The notes below the pieces were generated by a model. The model saw nothing but the letters and a program-made list of their open reading frames with translations, searched no databases and was not told the origin of the DNA. This document shows, in pieces, positions 1-8,722 of a stretch of 64,000 nucleotides of DNA. How positions within the stretch are numbered: the stretch's first letter is position 1; the number at the start of each line of letters is the position of its first letter. Source of the stretch: Marinobacterium lutimaris (GTDB lineage: Bacteria; Pseudomonadota; Gammaproteobacteria; Pseudomonadales; Balneatricaceae); NCBI RefSeq assembly GCF_900108065.1, contig NZ_FNVQ01000001.1, forward strand, positions 62,001 to 126,000. Direction: 5' to 3'. The translations under genes were made by a program, and so were the position numbers.

Positions 1-105
1 TCCTACCCCGGAAATGTCGAGATTCTCTCCGCTCTGGTTTCGATCAACACAAAACTGGGCAATACGGAAAAAGCACGCAGATATCAGCAGCAACTGGGGC
101 GCTGA
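1..105 (+). CDS. TPR-repeat protein, C-terminal end (partial)
   Basis: Reading frame 1 is open from the window edge to a TGA at 103-105 and encodes 34 residues. The stretch NTEKARRYQQQLGR has the helix-turn-helix pattern of a final tetratricopeptide repeat (a Leu-Gly turn followed by an Ala-Arg/Tyr helix). The rest of the gene lies outside the window, so its role cannot be stated; TPR domains normally mediate protein-protein contacts. It ends 80 bases before the next gene on the same strand and could be the upstream member of the envelope cluster. Confidence 0.6.
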   Translation, partial: SYPGNVEILSALVSINTKLGNTEKARRYQQQLGR

Positions 106-184
106 TGGGGCGGGATCGATCCGTTCCTTACTACCCGAGACTGCCCTGATGAAACGGGATGGCTCAAATTCAAAGGTACTTGAT

Positions 185-1594
185 ATGAATGGACGCAATA
201 CTCTGGCTGCATTAACCCGCAAACTCCCGGCTGTTGAATCTACGGCCTTCAAAGCTGCGCTGCTGGCCAGTACCATCGGTGTCGCCGCACCGGCCTGGGC
301 GGCATCTGCCGACCCGCTGCCGTCCTGGAACAGCGGCGCGGCGAAAGACTCGATCATCGAGTTTGTCGATAACGTGACCGATCCTGAGTCGGGGCAGTAT
401 CTGCCGCCGGCTAAACGTATCGCTACTTTTGATAATGACGGCACGCTCTGGTCGGAAAAGCCGCTCTATTTTCAATTCTATTTCGCACTCGATCGTCTCA
501 AAGCTATGGCGCCGGAACATCCTGAGTGGCAAACCACCGAGCCCTTTGCCTCCTATCTTGCCGGTGATGTCGACAAGATGGTGGCCCATGGCGAAGAGGG
601 TGTACTCAAGGTGGTTGCCGCAACCCATGCCGGCCAGACCACCGAAGAGTTCAGGCAGGCTGCCGAGCAGTGGCTGAAAACAGCCCGTCATGGCAGTACC
701 GGGAAGCTGTTCACCGAGATGGCGTTCCAGCCGATGCTGGAGCTGCTGGATTATCTGCGTGAGAGCGATTTTAAAACCTTTATCGTCTCCGGCGGTGGCG
801 TCGATTTTATCCGCTCCTTTGCTGAAGAGGTTTACGGTATCCCGCCCTATCAGGTGGTTGGTTCCAGTATTAAAGCCACCTACGAAGTACGAGACGGCAA
901 GCCGGTTATGGTGAAACAGCCGGAAATCGCCTTTGTCGATGATAAAGAGGGTAAGCCGGTAGGGATCCATCAATATATCGGTGCCCGCCCGGTGCTCGCG
1001 TTCGGTAATTCGGATGGCGATTACCAGATGCTGGACTGGGTGACCTCCGGCGAAGGGCCGAGCCTTGGTCTGCTGCTGCATCATACCGACCCTCTGCGCG
1101 AGTGGTCCTATGACCGCAAATCTCTGGTAGGGACCCTGGACCGCGGGCTGGATGATGCGGGCGAGAAAGGTTGGGTGCTGGTTGATATGAAACAGGACTG
1201 GAACAGTGTCTATCCCGTAAAACCGGCAGATCCGGCCCAGGCCCAATTGTTCGATCACAGCTGGCAGATCGAATATATCGAGGGGCGCGGAGTTGTCGAT
1301 AACAGCCCGGCTGCTATCGATTTTGCGCTGGATGCCAGGGTTGCCGGTAATTCCAGCTGCAACAGTTTTAGCGGCCAGTACAGCATAGAGGGGGGCGATC
1401 TCTCCTTCGGGCAGCTGGTTTCAACTCGCCGCGCCTGTATCGACTCACTGATGGACCAGGAAAATCGTTTTCTCGATGCCCTGGGCCGGGTGCAGCAATG
1501 GCATATCAGTCCCGAAGGCTGGCTCTTCCTCATGGATGAGACCGGTTACGTAATCATGAGAGCTTCGGCCCTCTCGAAAGAGGCGAGTGAATGA
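185..1594 (+). CDS. Secreted HAD-family phosphatase fused to a C-terminal META/HslJ-like domain
   Basis: The protein is 469 aa from ATG 185, preceded by AAAGG; ATG 149 is an alternative start. A signal peptide of about 38 residues ends at AWA-AS, so the enzyme should be periplasmic. HAD motif I is DNDGT near residue 83 (nucleophile Asp first). Motif II is the Ser of FIVSGGG and motif IV is GNSDGD, so all catalytic motifs are present. From about residue 355 a second domain (VAGNSSCNSFSGQY, RRAC) resembles META/HslJ domains, which are usually stand-alone envelope proteins. The stop overlaps the next gene by ATGA, so the two are translationally coupled. The substrate is unknown; phosphatase activity is family inference, and the fusion is unusual. 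Confidence 0.8.
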   Translation: MNGRNTLAALTRKLPAVESTAFKAALLASTIGVAAPAWAASADPLPSWNSGAAKDSIIEFVDNVTDPESGQYLPPAKRIATFDNDGTLWSEKPLYFQFYFALDRLKAMAPEHPEWQTTEPFASYLAGDVDKMVAHGEEGVLKVVAATHAGQTTEEFRQAAEQWLKTARHGSTGKLFTEMAFQPMLELLDYLRESDFKTFIVSGGGVDFIRSFAEEVYGIPPYQVVGSSIKATYEVRDGKPVMVKQPEIAFVDDKEGKPVGIHQYIGARPVLAFGNSDGDYQMLDWVTSGEGPSLGLLLHHTDPLREWSYDRKSLVGTLDRGLDDAGEKGWVLVDMKQDWNSVYPVKPADPAQAQLFDHSWQIEYIEGRGVVDNSPAAIDFALDARVAGNSSCNSFSGQYSIEGGDLSFGQLVSTRRACIDSLMDQENRFLDALGRVQQWHISPEGWLFLMDETGYVIMRASALSKEASE

Positions 1595-2550
1595 TGAATA
1601 GGATAGCGCTGAAAAGAAGAGTTCTGACGACTGCTGTTGCTGCCGGTTTAATCGTCGTGCAGGGCGCTTCGAGCGTCTATGCCGAAGAGGGCGGCGCGGG
1701 CCACTACGTACCGGGGGCTTTGGCGACGATCATCGATCTTCCGCCCAACAAGCCCGGTATGGTGTTCGAGACCGCCTACCTGAACTACGAAGGTGACGTG
1801 GGCACCACCCTGGCGGGCGGTCTGCTCAGTACCGATCTTGAAGCGGAGAGCGACGCGCTGCTGCTGGGCGGCTTCTATACCTTTGAGCAAAAGGTGCTGG
1901 GGGCCTGGTACAGCGTTGGCGCCATCGTGCCTTACGTGGATATGGAGGTGACAGCTACCGTCAGTGCCGGTGGTCGCAGTGTGCGTCGCACCGACCAGGC
2001 CGATGGTCTTGGGGATATCACCTTTATGCCGCTGATGATGGCCTGGCAGAAGGATGCCTACCAATTCAACGCCGTGCTGCCGATCTATGCGCCAACCGGC
2101 GACTACGAGCAGGGTCGCCTGGCCAACCCGGGTAAGAACTACTGGACTTTCGACCCAACGGTTGGCGTCTCCTATTCAGGACCAAGCCTGCTCAACTGGG
2201 CCGTGCATACCGGCTTTGCCATCAATACCGAGAATGACGATACCGATTACAAAAGTGGCACCGTCTGGCATGTGGAGGGCAGCGTACAGAAGCTGTTCCC
2301 GGCCGGTTCCGGCCTGATCGGTGTCGGCGCCAACGCCTTCTATTATGACCAGATCACGGGCGACAGCGGCAAAGGTGCCAACCTGGGTGACTTCGAGGGC
2401 AAAACCCTGGGTGTTGGCCCAGTGCTGACCTACCTGAGGCCCACTGCCACCGACTCGTTGGTGTTCGAGCTGCGCTGGTTGCCAGAAATCGATGTAGAAC
2501 GCCGTCTTGAGGGCGACTATATCTGGGCGAAACTCGTTTATCAGTTCTGA
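1591..2550 (+). CDS. Outer-membrane beta-barrel, phenol-degradation MetA/SphA-like
   Basis: The protein is 319 aa with a clear signal peptide (positive start, hydrophobic core, cleavage near VYA-EE). The mature part is full of alternating aromatic/polar strands and ends in a C-terminal phenylalanine (KLVYQF), the usual signature for Bam-mediated insertion. The conserved stretches AVLPIYAPTGDY and FDPTVGVSY match the 'MetA pathway of phenol degradation' transporter family, whose members are presumed porins for hydrophobic or lipid-like compounds. It is coupled to the HAD-META gene by ATGA. Its place among envelope genes argues for an outer-membrane transport role; no aromatic-degradation genes adjoin it, so the family name should not be taken as function. 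Confidence 0.75.
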   Translation: MMNRIALKRRVLTTAVAAGLIVVQGASSVYAEEGGAGHYVPGALATIIDLPPNKPGMVFETAYLNYEGDVGTTLAGGLLSTDLEAESDALLLGGFYTFEQKVLGAWYSVGAIVPYVDMEVTATVSAGGRSVRRTDQADGLGDITFMPLMMAWQKDAYQFNAVLPIYAPTGDYEQGRLANPGKNYWTFDPTVGVSYSGPSLLNWAVHTGFAINTENDDTDYKSGTVWHVEGSVQKLFPAGSGLIGVGANAFYYDQITGDSGKGANLGDFEGKTLGVGPVLTYLRPTATDSLVFELRWLPEIDVERRLEGDYIWAKLVYQF

Positions 2551-2559
2551 TCTGACAGG

Positions 2560-2600
2560 ATAAGCCAGGCATCCCCACGGGCTCGGGAGCCTGGCTTATT
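2560..2600 (+). terminator. Hairpin after the barrel gene
   Basis: Arms ATAAGCCAGGC (2560-2570) and GCCTGGCTTAT (2589-2599) are perfectly complementary over 11 bp, starting 10 bases after the stop. There is no long T run, so it may be a weak intrinsic terminator or an mRNA-stabilising hairpin. Confidence 0.55.
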
Positions 2601-2740
2601 AGTCTCTAAAGTCCGTACCAGAGTACCTCGATTGCTGGCAAACTAGGGGTAAGGTGAGTACTAATTAACCTGTTTGGTGTTTCTTTCGGGCAGTATTTTG
2701 TCCGGGTACCTGTTCAGGGCTTTAGGCTCATCGATGTAGT

Positions 2741-2838
2741 TTTAGATATAAAATTTTAGGTATAAAAGTTCAGGTATATAGATTCAGGGCTATCTATCCA
2801 GAGTTATCTGTTCAGAGCGATAGCGTCAGGGTTGCACT
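2741..2838 (+). repeat. Seven degenerate 14-bp tandem repeats upstream of the BamA-like gene
   Basis: Units start exactly 14 bases apart at 2741, 2755, 2769, 2783, 2797, 2811 and 2825. Each opens with a TTYAG-like core (TTTAGA, TTTAGG, TTCAGG, TTCAGG, TCCAGA, TTCAGA, GTCAGG). The first five continue with an A/T-rich tract (TATAAAA drifting to TTATCTG). The array is more A+T-rich than its surroundings and ends about 20 bases before the next start codon. Confidence 0.75.
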
Positions 2839-2857
2839 CGGGTTCGAGCTTGGTTGT

Positions 2858-4114
2858 ATGGAAAACATGAAAAAAACCAGGGCCAGAAGGCCATCTCCGG
2901 TTGCGTCCCGCGGGACCTTTAGAACCGGGTCTGATTTCGACAATTTGTCAGGGGCCGGTGCAGCGCCCAGCAGAATGATGAGTCGTGCCCGGCAACTGGG
3001 GCTGTTGATCGCTGCTTGCGGACTCTCATCCGCACTCTCATCCACAGTCTGGGCTGCATCTCAGACGGTTGGAGATTTCACCGAAAATAACGCCGCCAGT
3101 AAGGATAGTGTGAACCTGGCAAGTGGCGGCAGCTGGGTGGTCGCGCCTATTCCCAAATCCAGCCCCACCCTGGGTGCCGGCCTGCAACCGGTGGTGCTCT
3201 ATATGCATCCGCCGAAACAGGATAACCCGAACAGGGAGTCTGCGATTACCGGTGTCGGTGGCTTGTATACCGACAACAACAGTTATGTGGTCGGGGCTTT
3301 CCATAAGGACTACCTGTTCCAGGGACGGCTCAGAACCATGATGGCGCTGGGTAAGGGCAAACTTAACCTCAACTACTTTGGGGTCGGTGACAGCGGCTTT
3401 CTGACCGATCATCCGCTGGGCTACAGCATTGAAATGGATGTGCTGTACCTTGGCGTGCAGGCTCGCATTCCGCATACCGAACACTGGTATTTCGGGCCCA
3501 ACTTTCTCTACACCCAGGGGACGGTTTCCTTCCGTCTCAGCGAACTCGCGCCGATCTTTCCCGACGTGGGACGCAGCGTAAATATTGCGGCGCTGGGGCT
3601 GGATCTCTCCTACGACACCCGTGACGACAGCCTTTACCCCAAGGACGGAACCTACTTTACCGCTTCGGTTTCCGATTACGGCGAAACCTGGGGCGGTGAT
3701 TACGACTATCGCAAATACGGTCTGTCGCTCAGCCATTACTTCAGTCTTGGACCGAAACTGGTGCTGGCTGCCAATGGTGAGATGAAGGGCAGCAGCGGTG
3801 ATGTCCCGTTTTTTGATATGCCAAACCTGGGCATCCGCGGTTATGAAAGTGGCCGCTTTATCGATGACTTCACCTTTATGACCCGGGCAGAGCTGCGCTA
3901 CCAATTCCGGCCTCGTTGGGGCTTTGTCACCTTTGCCGATGGCGGCATGGTGAATGACTCCATATCCGGACTGCTCAGCGGCGAAGCTGGCCTGGGTTAT
4001 GGTGTAGGGGTCAGGTATCGGGCGTCGGAAGGATCTACCCTTAATCTGAGTCTGGATGTGGCGAGGACCTCGGAAGACACGGGTATCTATATCCGCGTTG
4101 GCGAAATGTTTTAG
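2858..4114 (+). CDS. BamA/TamA (Omp85)-like outer-membrane protein without evident POTRA domains
   Basis: The protein is 418 aa, about half the size of BamA. The mature region looks like the C-terminal 16-strand surface-antigen barrel alone: repeated aromatic strands, LGLDLSYDTRDDSLYP (a typical Omp85 barrel motif), a conserved lid-like FDMPNLGIRGYESGR matching the family's (V/I)RG(Y/F) motif, and a terminal Phe (VGEMF). The signal peptide core lies unusually far from this start, at MMSRARQLGLLIAACG. The real start may therefore be ATG 2975 or 2978; 2867 is another option with GGAAA just before it. No POTRA repeats can be made out between signal and barrel. Likely a small Omp85-type translocon or enzyme-associated barrel; the partner is unknown. 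Confidence 0.75.
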   Translation: MENMKKTRARRPSPVASRGTFRTGSDFDNLSGAGAAPSRMMSRARQLGLLIAACGLSSALSSTVWAASQTVGDFTENNAASKDSVNLASGGSWVVAPIPKSSPTLGAGLQPVVLYMHPPKQDNPNRESAITGVGGLYTDNNSYVVGAFHKDYLFQGRLRTMMALGKGKLNLNYFGVGDSGFLTDHPLGYSIEMDVLYLGVQARIPHTEHWYFGPNFLYTQGTVSFRLSELAPIFPDVGRSVNIAALGLDLSYDTRDDSLYPKDGTYFTASVSDYGETWGGDYDYRKYGLSLSHYFSLGPKLVLAANGEMKGSSGDVPFFDMPNLGIRGYESGRFIDDFTFMTRAELRYQFRPRWGFVTFADGGMVNDSISGLLSGEAGLGYGVGVRYRASEGSTLNLSLDVARTSEDTGIYIRVGEMF

Positions 4115-4185
4115 ATGTCGTGGAGGCCTGCTATCGGGCAGGCTCAGGGCCGCGATCGGCAGGAAAACCTGTTAAGGAATGAACG

Positions 4186-5775
4186 ATGAGAATAAAGCAG
4201 CAGTTCACCGGGGTCTGGTTATCGTCCGGCAAAAGCTGGCGCGCGCTGGTTGGTAGCGTTTTTTTTCTTTTTCTACTGACGGGGTGTGCAAGCAGTGCAA
4301 CCAGCGTTCCGGTGCAGCGCGCCGAGAGCCAGGCACTGCCGGATTATCGCTCCACGGAAGCGTTCCACTTCATCGAAGAGACAGCCAACCAGCACCCCGG
4401 GAAGTCGGGCTTTACGCTGGTCAGGGAGGGGCAGACCGCCTTTACGGCGAGGCTGGCGCTGGTGGATCTGGCCAAGCACACGCTGGATCTGCAGTATTAC
4501 ATCTGGTCTTCTGATGCGACCGGTAAAATTCTCGCGGAACGTCTGGTCCGTGCCGCAGATCGCGGCGTCCGGGTGCGGGTGCTGATCGACGATAACAACG
4601 ACGCCGGTCGTGATTCCATTCTCGCGGCGCTGGACGCGCATCCAAACATCGAGATCCGTCTCTTCAATCCGTTTAAAAACCGGGGCTTTCATCTCTGGGA
4701 CTTCGCCACCGACTTTAAGCGCGCCAACCATCGCATGCACAACAAGATCCTGGTGATGGACAACACCCTGGGGATTGTTGGTGGCCGTAATGTGGGCGAT
4801 CACTATTTCAACGTGGATGAGGAGTCCAACTTCCGGGATCTGGACGTGTTTGCCGCCGGGCCGATCGTGCCCGAGGTTTCCAGCACCTTTGATGATTTCT
4901 GGAACGGCGGCTGGGCAGTGCCGATTACCGAACTGATTGAGGGCTCCTTTGGGCCAGAGGATCTGGAAAAGCAGGTGATCACGCTGCGCAGCAATATCGC
5001 ACAGATCGATTACCCCTATCCGCTGGAATCGAATATCGATGCGCTGAAGTCCCAGCTGAACGCGATTTTGGACAGTCTTTCCTGGGCGGATGGCCTGGTG
5101 GTTCATGATAATCCCGGGCGCCTGCTCGAAGCTCCCGATGAGAGCAATATCATCTCCCGGCTTAACACCAAGCTCTCAAACCTGGACTCTTCGCTGTATA
5201 TCGAATCGGCCTACTTTGTGCCGACCAAGGTGGGCGTAGCGCGCCTTAAGGAGCTTGAGGAGCGAGGCGTGGAAGTACGGGTGCTGACCAACTCTCTGTC
5301 CACCAACGATGTGCTGGCGGCCCATGCCGGCTACGCCAAGTATCGCGAAGACCTGCTGGAAGCCGGTGTGGAGCTGCATGAGCTAAAAACCGAATCAGAT
5401 GAAAGCATGAGTGATCCGGCGCTGTTCACCCTGGGTGAGTCCAAGGCGGCTCTGCACACCAAGGCGTTCGCGTTCGATTCCGGTTCCGTCTTTATCGGCA
5501 GCTTCAACCTGGACCCGCGTTCGGCGCTGATCAATACGGAGCTGGGGCTGTATATCGAGAGTGAAGAAGTGAATCGCCAGCTCAAGGAGTTTATGGGGCT
5601 GGGGCTGTCGCCGGGCAGCAGTTATCTGCTGGCGCTGGATGATGACGATGACCTGATCTGGTTGACCTATGAAGACGGTGAGCCGCACTCGTTTGACCGC
5701 GACCCTAATACCAGTTTCTGGGAGCGTTTCCTGTCCGGCTTTATTGGGCTATTCCCGGTGGAATCGCAGCTTTGA
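4186..5775 (+). CDS. Phospholipase D / cardiolipin-synthase-like lipoprotein
   Basis: The protein is 529 aa. The N-terminus is a lipoprotein signal with lipobox LLTGC, so the protein is probably anchored in the envelope facing the periplasm. Two HKD active sites are intact: HRMHNKILVMD near residue 183 and HTKAFAFD near residue 423, each followed by the Gly-Ser/Gly-Gly and Asn of the family (GGRN, GSFN). Two HKD motifs form one active site that cleaves or transfers phosphatidyl groups. The length and lipoprotein anchor fit the 'phospholipase D family protein' group related to ClsC rather than classical Cls with N-terminal membrane helices. It starts 71 bases after the Omp85-like gene, likely in the same operon, suggesting envelope lipid work. 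Confidence 0.85.
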   Translation: MRIKQQFTGVWLSSGKSWRALVGSVFFLFLLTGCASSATSVPVQRAESQALPDYRSTEAFHFIEETANQHPGKSGFTLVREGQTAFTARLALVDLAKHTLDLQYYIWSSDATGKILAERLVRAADRGVRVRVLIDDNNDAGRDSILAALDAHPNIEIRLFNPFKNRGFHLWDFATDFKRANHRMHNKILVMDNTLGIVGGRNVGDHYFNVDEESNFRDLDVFAAGPIVPEVSSTFDDFWNGGWAVPITELIEGSFGPEDLEKQVITLRSNIAQIDYPYPLESNIDALKSQLNAILDSLSWADGLVVHDNPGRLLEAPDESNIISRLNTKLSNLDSSLYIESAYFVPTKVGVARLKELEERGVEVRVLTNSLSTNDVLAAHAGYAKYREDLLEAGVELHELKTESDESMSDPALFTLGESKAALHTKAFAFDSGSVFIGSFNLDPRSALINTELGLYIESEEVNRQLKEFMGLGLSPGSSYLLALDDDDDLIWLTYEDGEPHSFDRDPNTSFWERFLSGFIGLFPVESQL

Positions 5776-5796
5776 TGCCGTAGCGCGGGATCAGCC

Positions 5797-5920
5797 AATC
5801 GGCACGGAGGCATCGCAGTGCTTTGCTTAGGAGGCACGATCTCGTGCCGATTGAAGTCAGCGTCGTGGTCGTTTTTTGACCAGCGCGGAATGATCGCGAC
5901 GGGGGCGTCGCTCCTACTGG
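5797..5920. repeat. REP/BIME-like palindromic element
   Basis: On the + strand TAGGAG (5828-5833) runs into the palindrome GGCACGA-TC-TCGTGCC (5833-5848). Fifty bases on, the minus strand shows GTAGGAGCGACG with stem GCGACG/CGTCGC (5896-5901 and 5906-5911). TAGGAG followed by a GC hairpin is the layout of proteobacterial REP units, and here two face each other as in a BIME. An outer inverted repeat AATCGGCACG/CGTGCCGATT (5797-5806, 5843-5852) overlaps the first unit. No tyrosine REP transposase is in the window. Confidence 0.6.
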
Positions 5921-5970
5921 AAGCCATACCCCATTGCAGCAAGCGCACTCGCGCGCGATCAGAAACCCGG

Positions 5971-5999
5971 GTAAAAAAAAGGCGCACCGGAGTGCGCCT
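5971..5999 (-). terminator. Intrinsic terminator of the flavodoxin gene
   Basis: Stem AGGCGCAC/GTGCGCCT (5980-5987, 5992-5999) with loop CGGA is preceded on the + strand by eight A's, which become a T run after the stem on the minus strand. It sits about 80 bases past the flavodoxin stop. Confidence 0.85.
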
Positions 6000-6080
6000 G
6001 ACAACAGGGAATGTGATGATGAATCAGGGAAGCCGCAGAGACTACCGGCTTTCCTTTGTTGCTCTGTGATCGAGGCTCGC

Positions 6081-6659
<579 letters not shown>

Positions 6660-6806
6660 TCAGCGATCCCGGCGGGGCGGGGTTTTTAACAGGTGTTGTT
6701 ACAGGTTGATTGCGAATTCCATACCAGCGGGTGCTCAAGCCGTTAAAGGTATGAATATCGGGGCGTCTGGCAGAGGAAGGTCAGGCTGGGTAGGGTGGCT
6801 TGTCGT

Positions 6807-6845
6807 AAAGCGGACAGCTCCTTGCGGGTGGCTTCTGTCCGCTTT
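6807..6845 (-). terminator. Hairpin between modC and the flavodoxin gene
   Basis: Arms AAAGCGGACAG and CTGTCCGCTTT (6807-6817, 6835-6845) are perfectly complementary over 11 bp with a 17-base loop, about 40 bases after the modC stop. On the minus strand the 3' arm ends ...GCGG-ACAG side first and the distal end is CTTT; the T run is short, so termination may be partial. Confidence 0.6.
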
Positions 6846-6884
6846 GCTACATCTGTTGAGGTCGGGGAGGCGGTTATTGTCGCG

Positions 6885-8027
6885 TTACTCGCAGGCGATC
6901 AGCGGTGTCATCTGGTGCTTGCGCGGTTTGTTTGTGGTGCTGGAGCCGAGCAGCGAGGCGCCCTTGATCTGTGCGAAGACGCTTTGCCCGGGTTTGAGCT
7001 CCATACTTTCCACCGATTTGCGGGTGACGCTGGCCAGCAACGCGCTGCCTTCGCCCATATTGCCGATACGCAGCAGCACGTTCAGGCTCGGGCCATCCGT
7101 CGGCAGGATTTTCCAGATCACGGCGGGGAGCCGATTAAGGATGGTGCTGGGCTGGTCGGTATTCAGCGCCAGGCTGACATCGGTGGAAGCGATGCGCAGA
7201 CGCTTGTAGACGCCGGTAGGGCCCAGAGTATCGGGTACTTCCAGGGTGCCACCGTCGATCTGCAGCGTACTTAGCCCGTAGCGGGCGTCGTAGTGGCGTA
7301 CCCGGCCATCGAGCACCGTTACCGCGTCCTGGGAGCGGCCGAACGGCAGATCCGGGTTGGTGAGGATTTCGCCGATCTCGCCCTGGGCAATCAACTCACC
7401 CTTGCGCAGCAGCAACAGCTGGTCCGCCAGCCGTTCCACCTCACGCCGGTCATGTGTCACGTAGATAACAGGGATCTCCAGCTGCGAGTGCAGCTGTTCG
7501 AGATAGGGCATGATTTCGTTCTTGTTGTCCTGGTCCAGCGCTGACAGCGGCTCATCCATCAGCAGCAGGCGCGGGCGCATCAGCAATGCACGTGCGATAG
7601 CGACACGCTGTTTTTCGCCGCCGGAGAGTGCGGTGACACCGCGTTCGAGCAGATGTTCTATGCCCATCAGGGCGGTCAGCTCGTTCAGGTGTTCGGAGTC
7701 ACGGCTATCGATGCCGGCGCGTTTCATACCGTAGGTCAGGTTCTTGCGCACGCTCAGGTGGGGGAAAAGTCCCGGTTCCTGAAACACATAGCCGATGGGG
7801 CGCTTGTGAGTTGGGACGAAGGTGCGTCCCTTCTGCCAGACTTCCCCGTCCAGCGTCAGTTCTGCGCCGGGCATATGGTTAAGGCCGGCGATACAGCGTA
7901 GCAGGGTGGTCTTGCCGCAGCCGGACGGGCCGAACAGGGCTGTGACGCCGCGGGAGGGGATGGTGAACTCCATATTCAGCCGGAAGCTGCCGACTTTGCC
8001 GTCAAAACGGGCGCTCAGTGTAGACAT
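6885..8027 (-). CDS. modC: Molybdate ABC transporter ATP-binding protein ModC
   Basis: The protein is 380 aa, slightly longer than typical ModC. Walker A is GPSGCGKTT near residue 33, the ABC signature is LSGGEKQRVAIARAL, Walker B is LLLMDEP and the H-loop is VIYVTHD. The C-terminal third contains a Mop/TOBE-type regulatory domain (TDVSLALN, ILNRLPAVI), as in ModC, which senses molybdate in many members. Its ATG overlaps the modB stop (TGATG), so translation is coupled. It powers import of molybdate for molybdenum enzymes. Confidence 0.93.
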   Translation of the reverse strand: MSTLSARFDGKVGSFRLNMEFTIPSRGVTALFGPSGCGKTTLLRCIAGLNHMPGAELTLDGEVWQKGRTFVPTHKRPIGYVFQEPGLFPHLSVRKNLTYGMKRAGIDSRDSEHLNELTALMGIEHLLERGVTALSGGEKQRVAIARALLMRPRLLLMDEPLSALDQDNKNEIMPYLEQLHSQLEIPVIYVTHDRREVERLADQLLLLRKGELIAQGEIGEILTNPDLPFGRSQDAVTVLDGRVRHYDARYGLSTLQIDGGTLEVPDTLGPTGVYKRLRIASTDVSLALNTDQPSTILNRLPAVIWKILPTDGPSLNVLLRIGNMGEGSALLASVTRKSVESMELKPGQSVFAQIKGASLLGSSTTNKPRKHQMTPLIACE

Positions 8028-8689
8028 CAGTTCAGCCTCCCCCAGCGTTTCTCAATCAGGATCATCAGGAATATCAGTGCAAATGAGCTCACCAGCATGC
8101 CGCCGGAGAGGATGTGTGCCTCGGTCCATTCAAGCGACTCGACATGATCGTAAATGGCGATGGAGAGCACCTTGGTTTCGCCCGGCAGGTTGCCGCCGAT
8201 CATCAGCACAACGCCAAATTCGCCTACCGTATGGGCAAAGCCGAGCACGGCGCCGCTGAGAAAGCCGGGCCTCGCCAGCGGCAGGGCCACAGTGAGAAAG
8301 CGATCCAGCGGTGAAGCGCGAAGGGTGGCGGCCACCTCCATCGGCGCCCGACCTATCGCTTCGAAGGCGTTGCGAATCGGTTGCACCACGAACGGCAGTG
8401 AGTAGATCACCGAGCCGATCACCAGCCCCTCGAAGGTGAAGGGCAGGGTGACGTCGAAGTTCTCCTTGAGAAAGGCACCGAAAGCGTTCTGCGGAGACAT
8501 GGCCAGCAGCAGGTAAAAGCCCAGCACCGTGGGCGGCAATACCAGCGGCAGTGCCACCATGGCGTTGACGATCTCCTTGTACCAGGTGCGGTTGTGGGCC
8601 AGCCACCAGGCCAGTGGGCTTCCTATCAAAAGCAGGATGAGTGTCGTCAATCCGGCCAGTTTAATCGTCAGCAGAATCGCTTCGGTCAT
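8027..8689 (-). CDS. modB: Molybdate ABC transporter permease ModB
   Basis: The protein is 220 aa with about five or six hydrophobic segments, the first being [19 protein letters not shown]. The EAA loop, which contacts ModC, is visible as [14 protein letters not shown] followed by ALPLARPG. The length and the motif [14 protein letters not shown] are typical of ModB. It lies 33 bases after modA and overlaps modC by one base. It forms the inner-membrane channel of the molybdate importer. Confidence 0.93.
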   Translation of the reverse strand: MTEAILLTIKLAGLTTLILLLIGSPLAWWLAHNRTWYKEIVNAMVALPLVLPPTVLGFYLLLAMSPQNAFGAFLKENFDVTLPFTFEGLVIGSVIYSLPFVVQPIRNAFEAIGRAPMEVAATLRASPLDRFLTVALPLARPGFLSGAVLGFAHTVGEFGVVLMIGGNLPGETKVLSIAIYDHVESLEWTEAHILSGGMLVSSFALIFLMILIEKRWGRLN

Positions 8690-8722
8690 ACTCAGTACTC
8701 CATTGCCGTCGCGGTTTGTGGG

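Larger units (their letters stand above)
2551..2857 (+). other. Intergenic region with hairpin and tandem repeats
   Basis: This 307-base gap holds no gene. Its left part contains a strong inverted repeat (listed as a terminator) and its right part the 14-bp tandem array (listed as a repeat). The sequence between them (about 2601-2740) shows nothing I can assign. The next gene starts only about 20 bases after the array, so any promoter must lie in or upstream of it. Confidence 0.7.
5776..6080 (+). other. Intergenic region with REP-like repeats and a terminator
   Basis: This convergent gap between the PLD gene and the flavodoxin gene contains no gene. It holds a pair of REP-like palindromes and the flavodoxin terminator, both listed separately. 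Confidence 0.7.

Noticed and set aside
2812-3045. Minus-strand frame over the start of the Omp85-like gene
   Set aside because: It reads through the signal-peptide region of the real gene and has no own motif.
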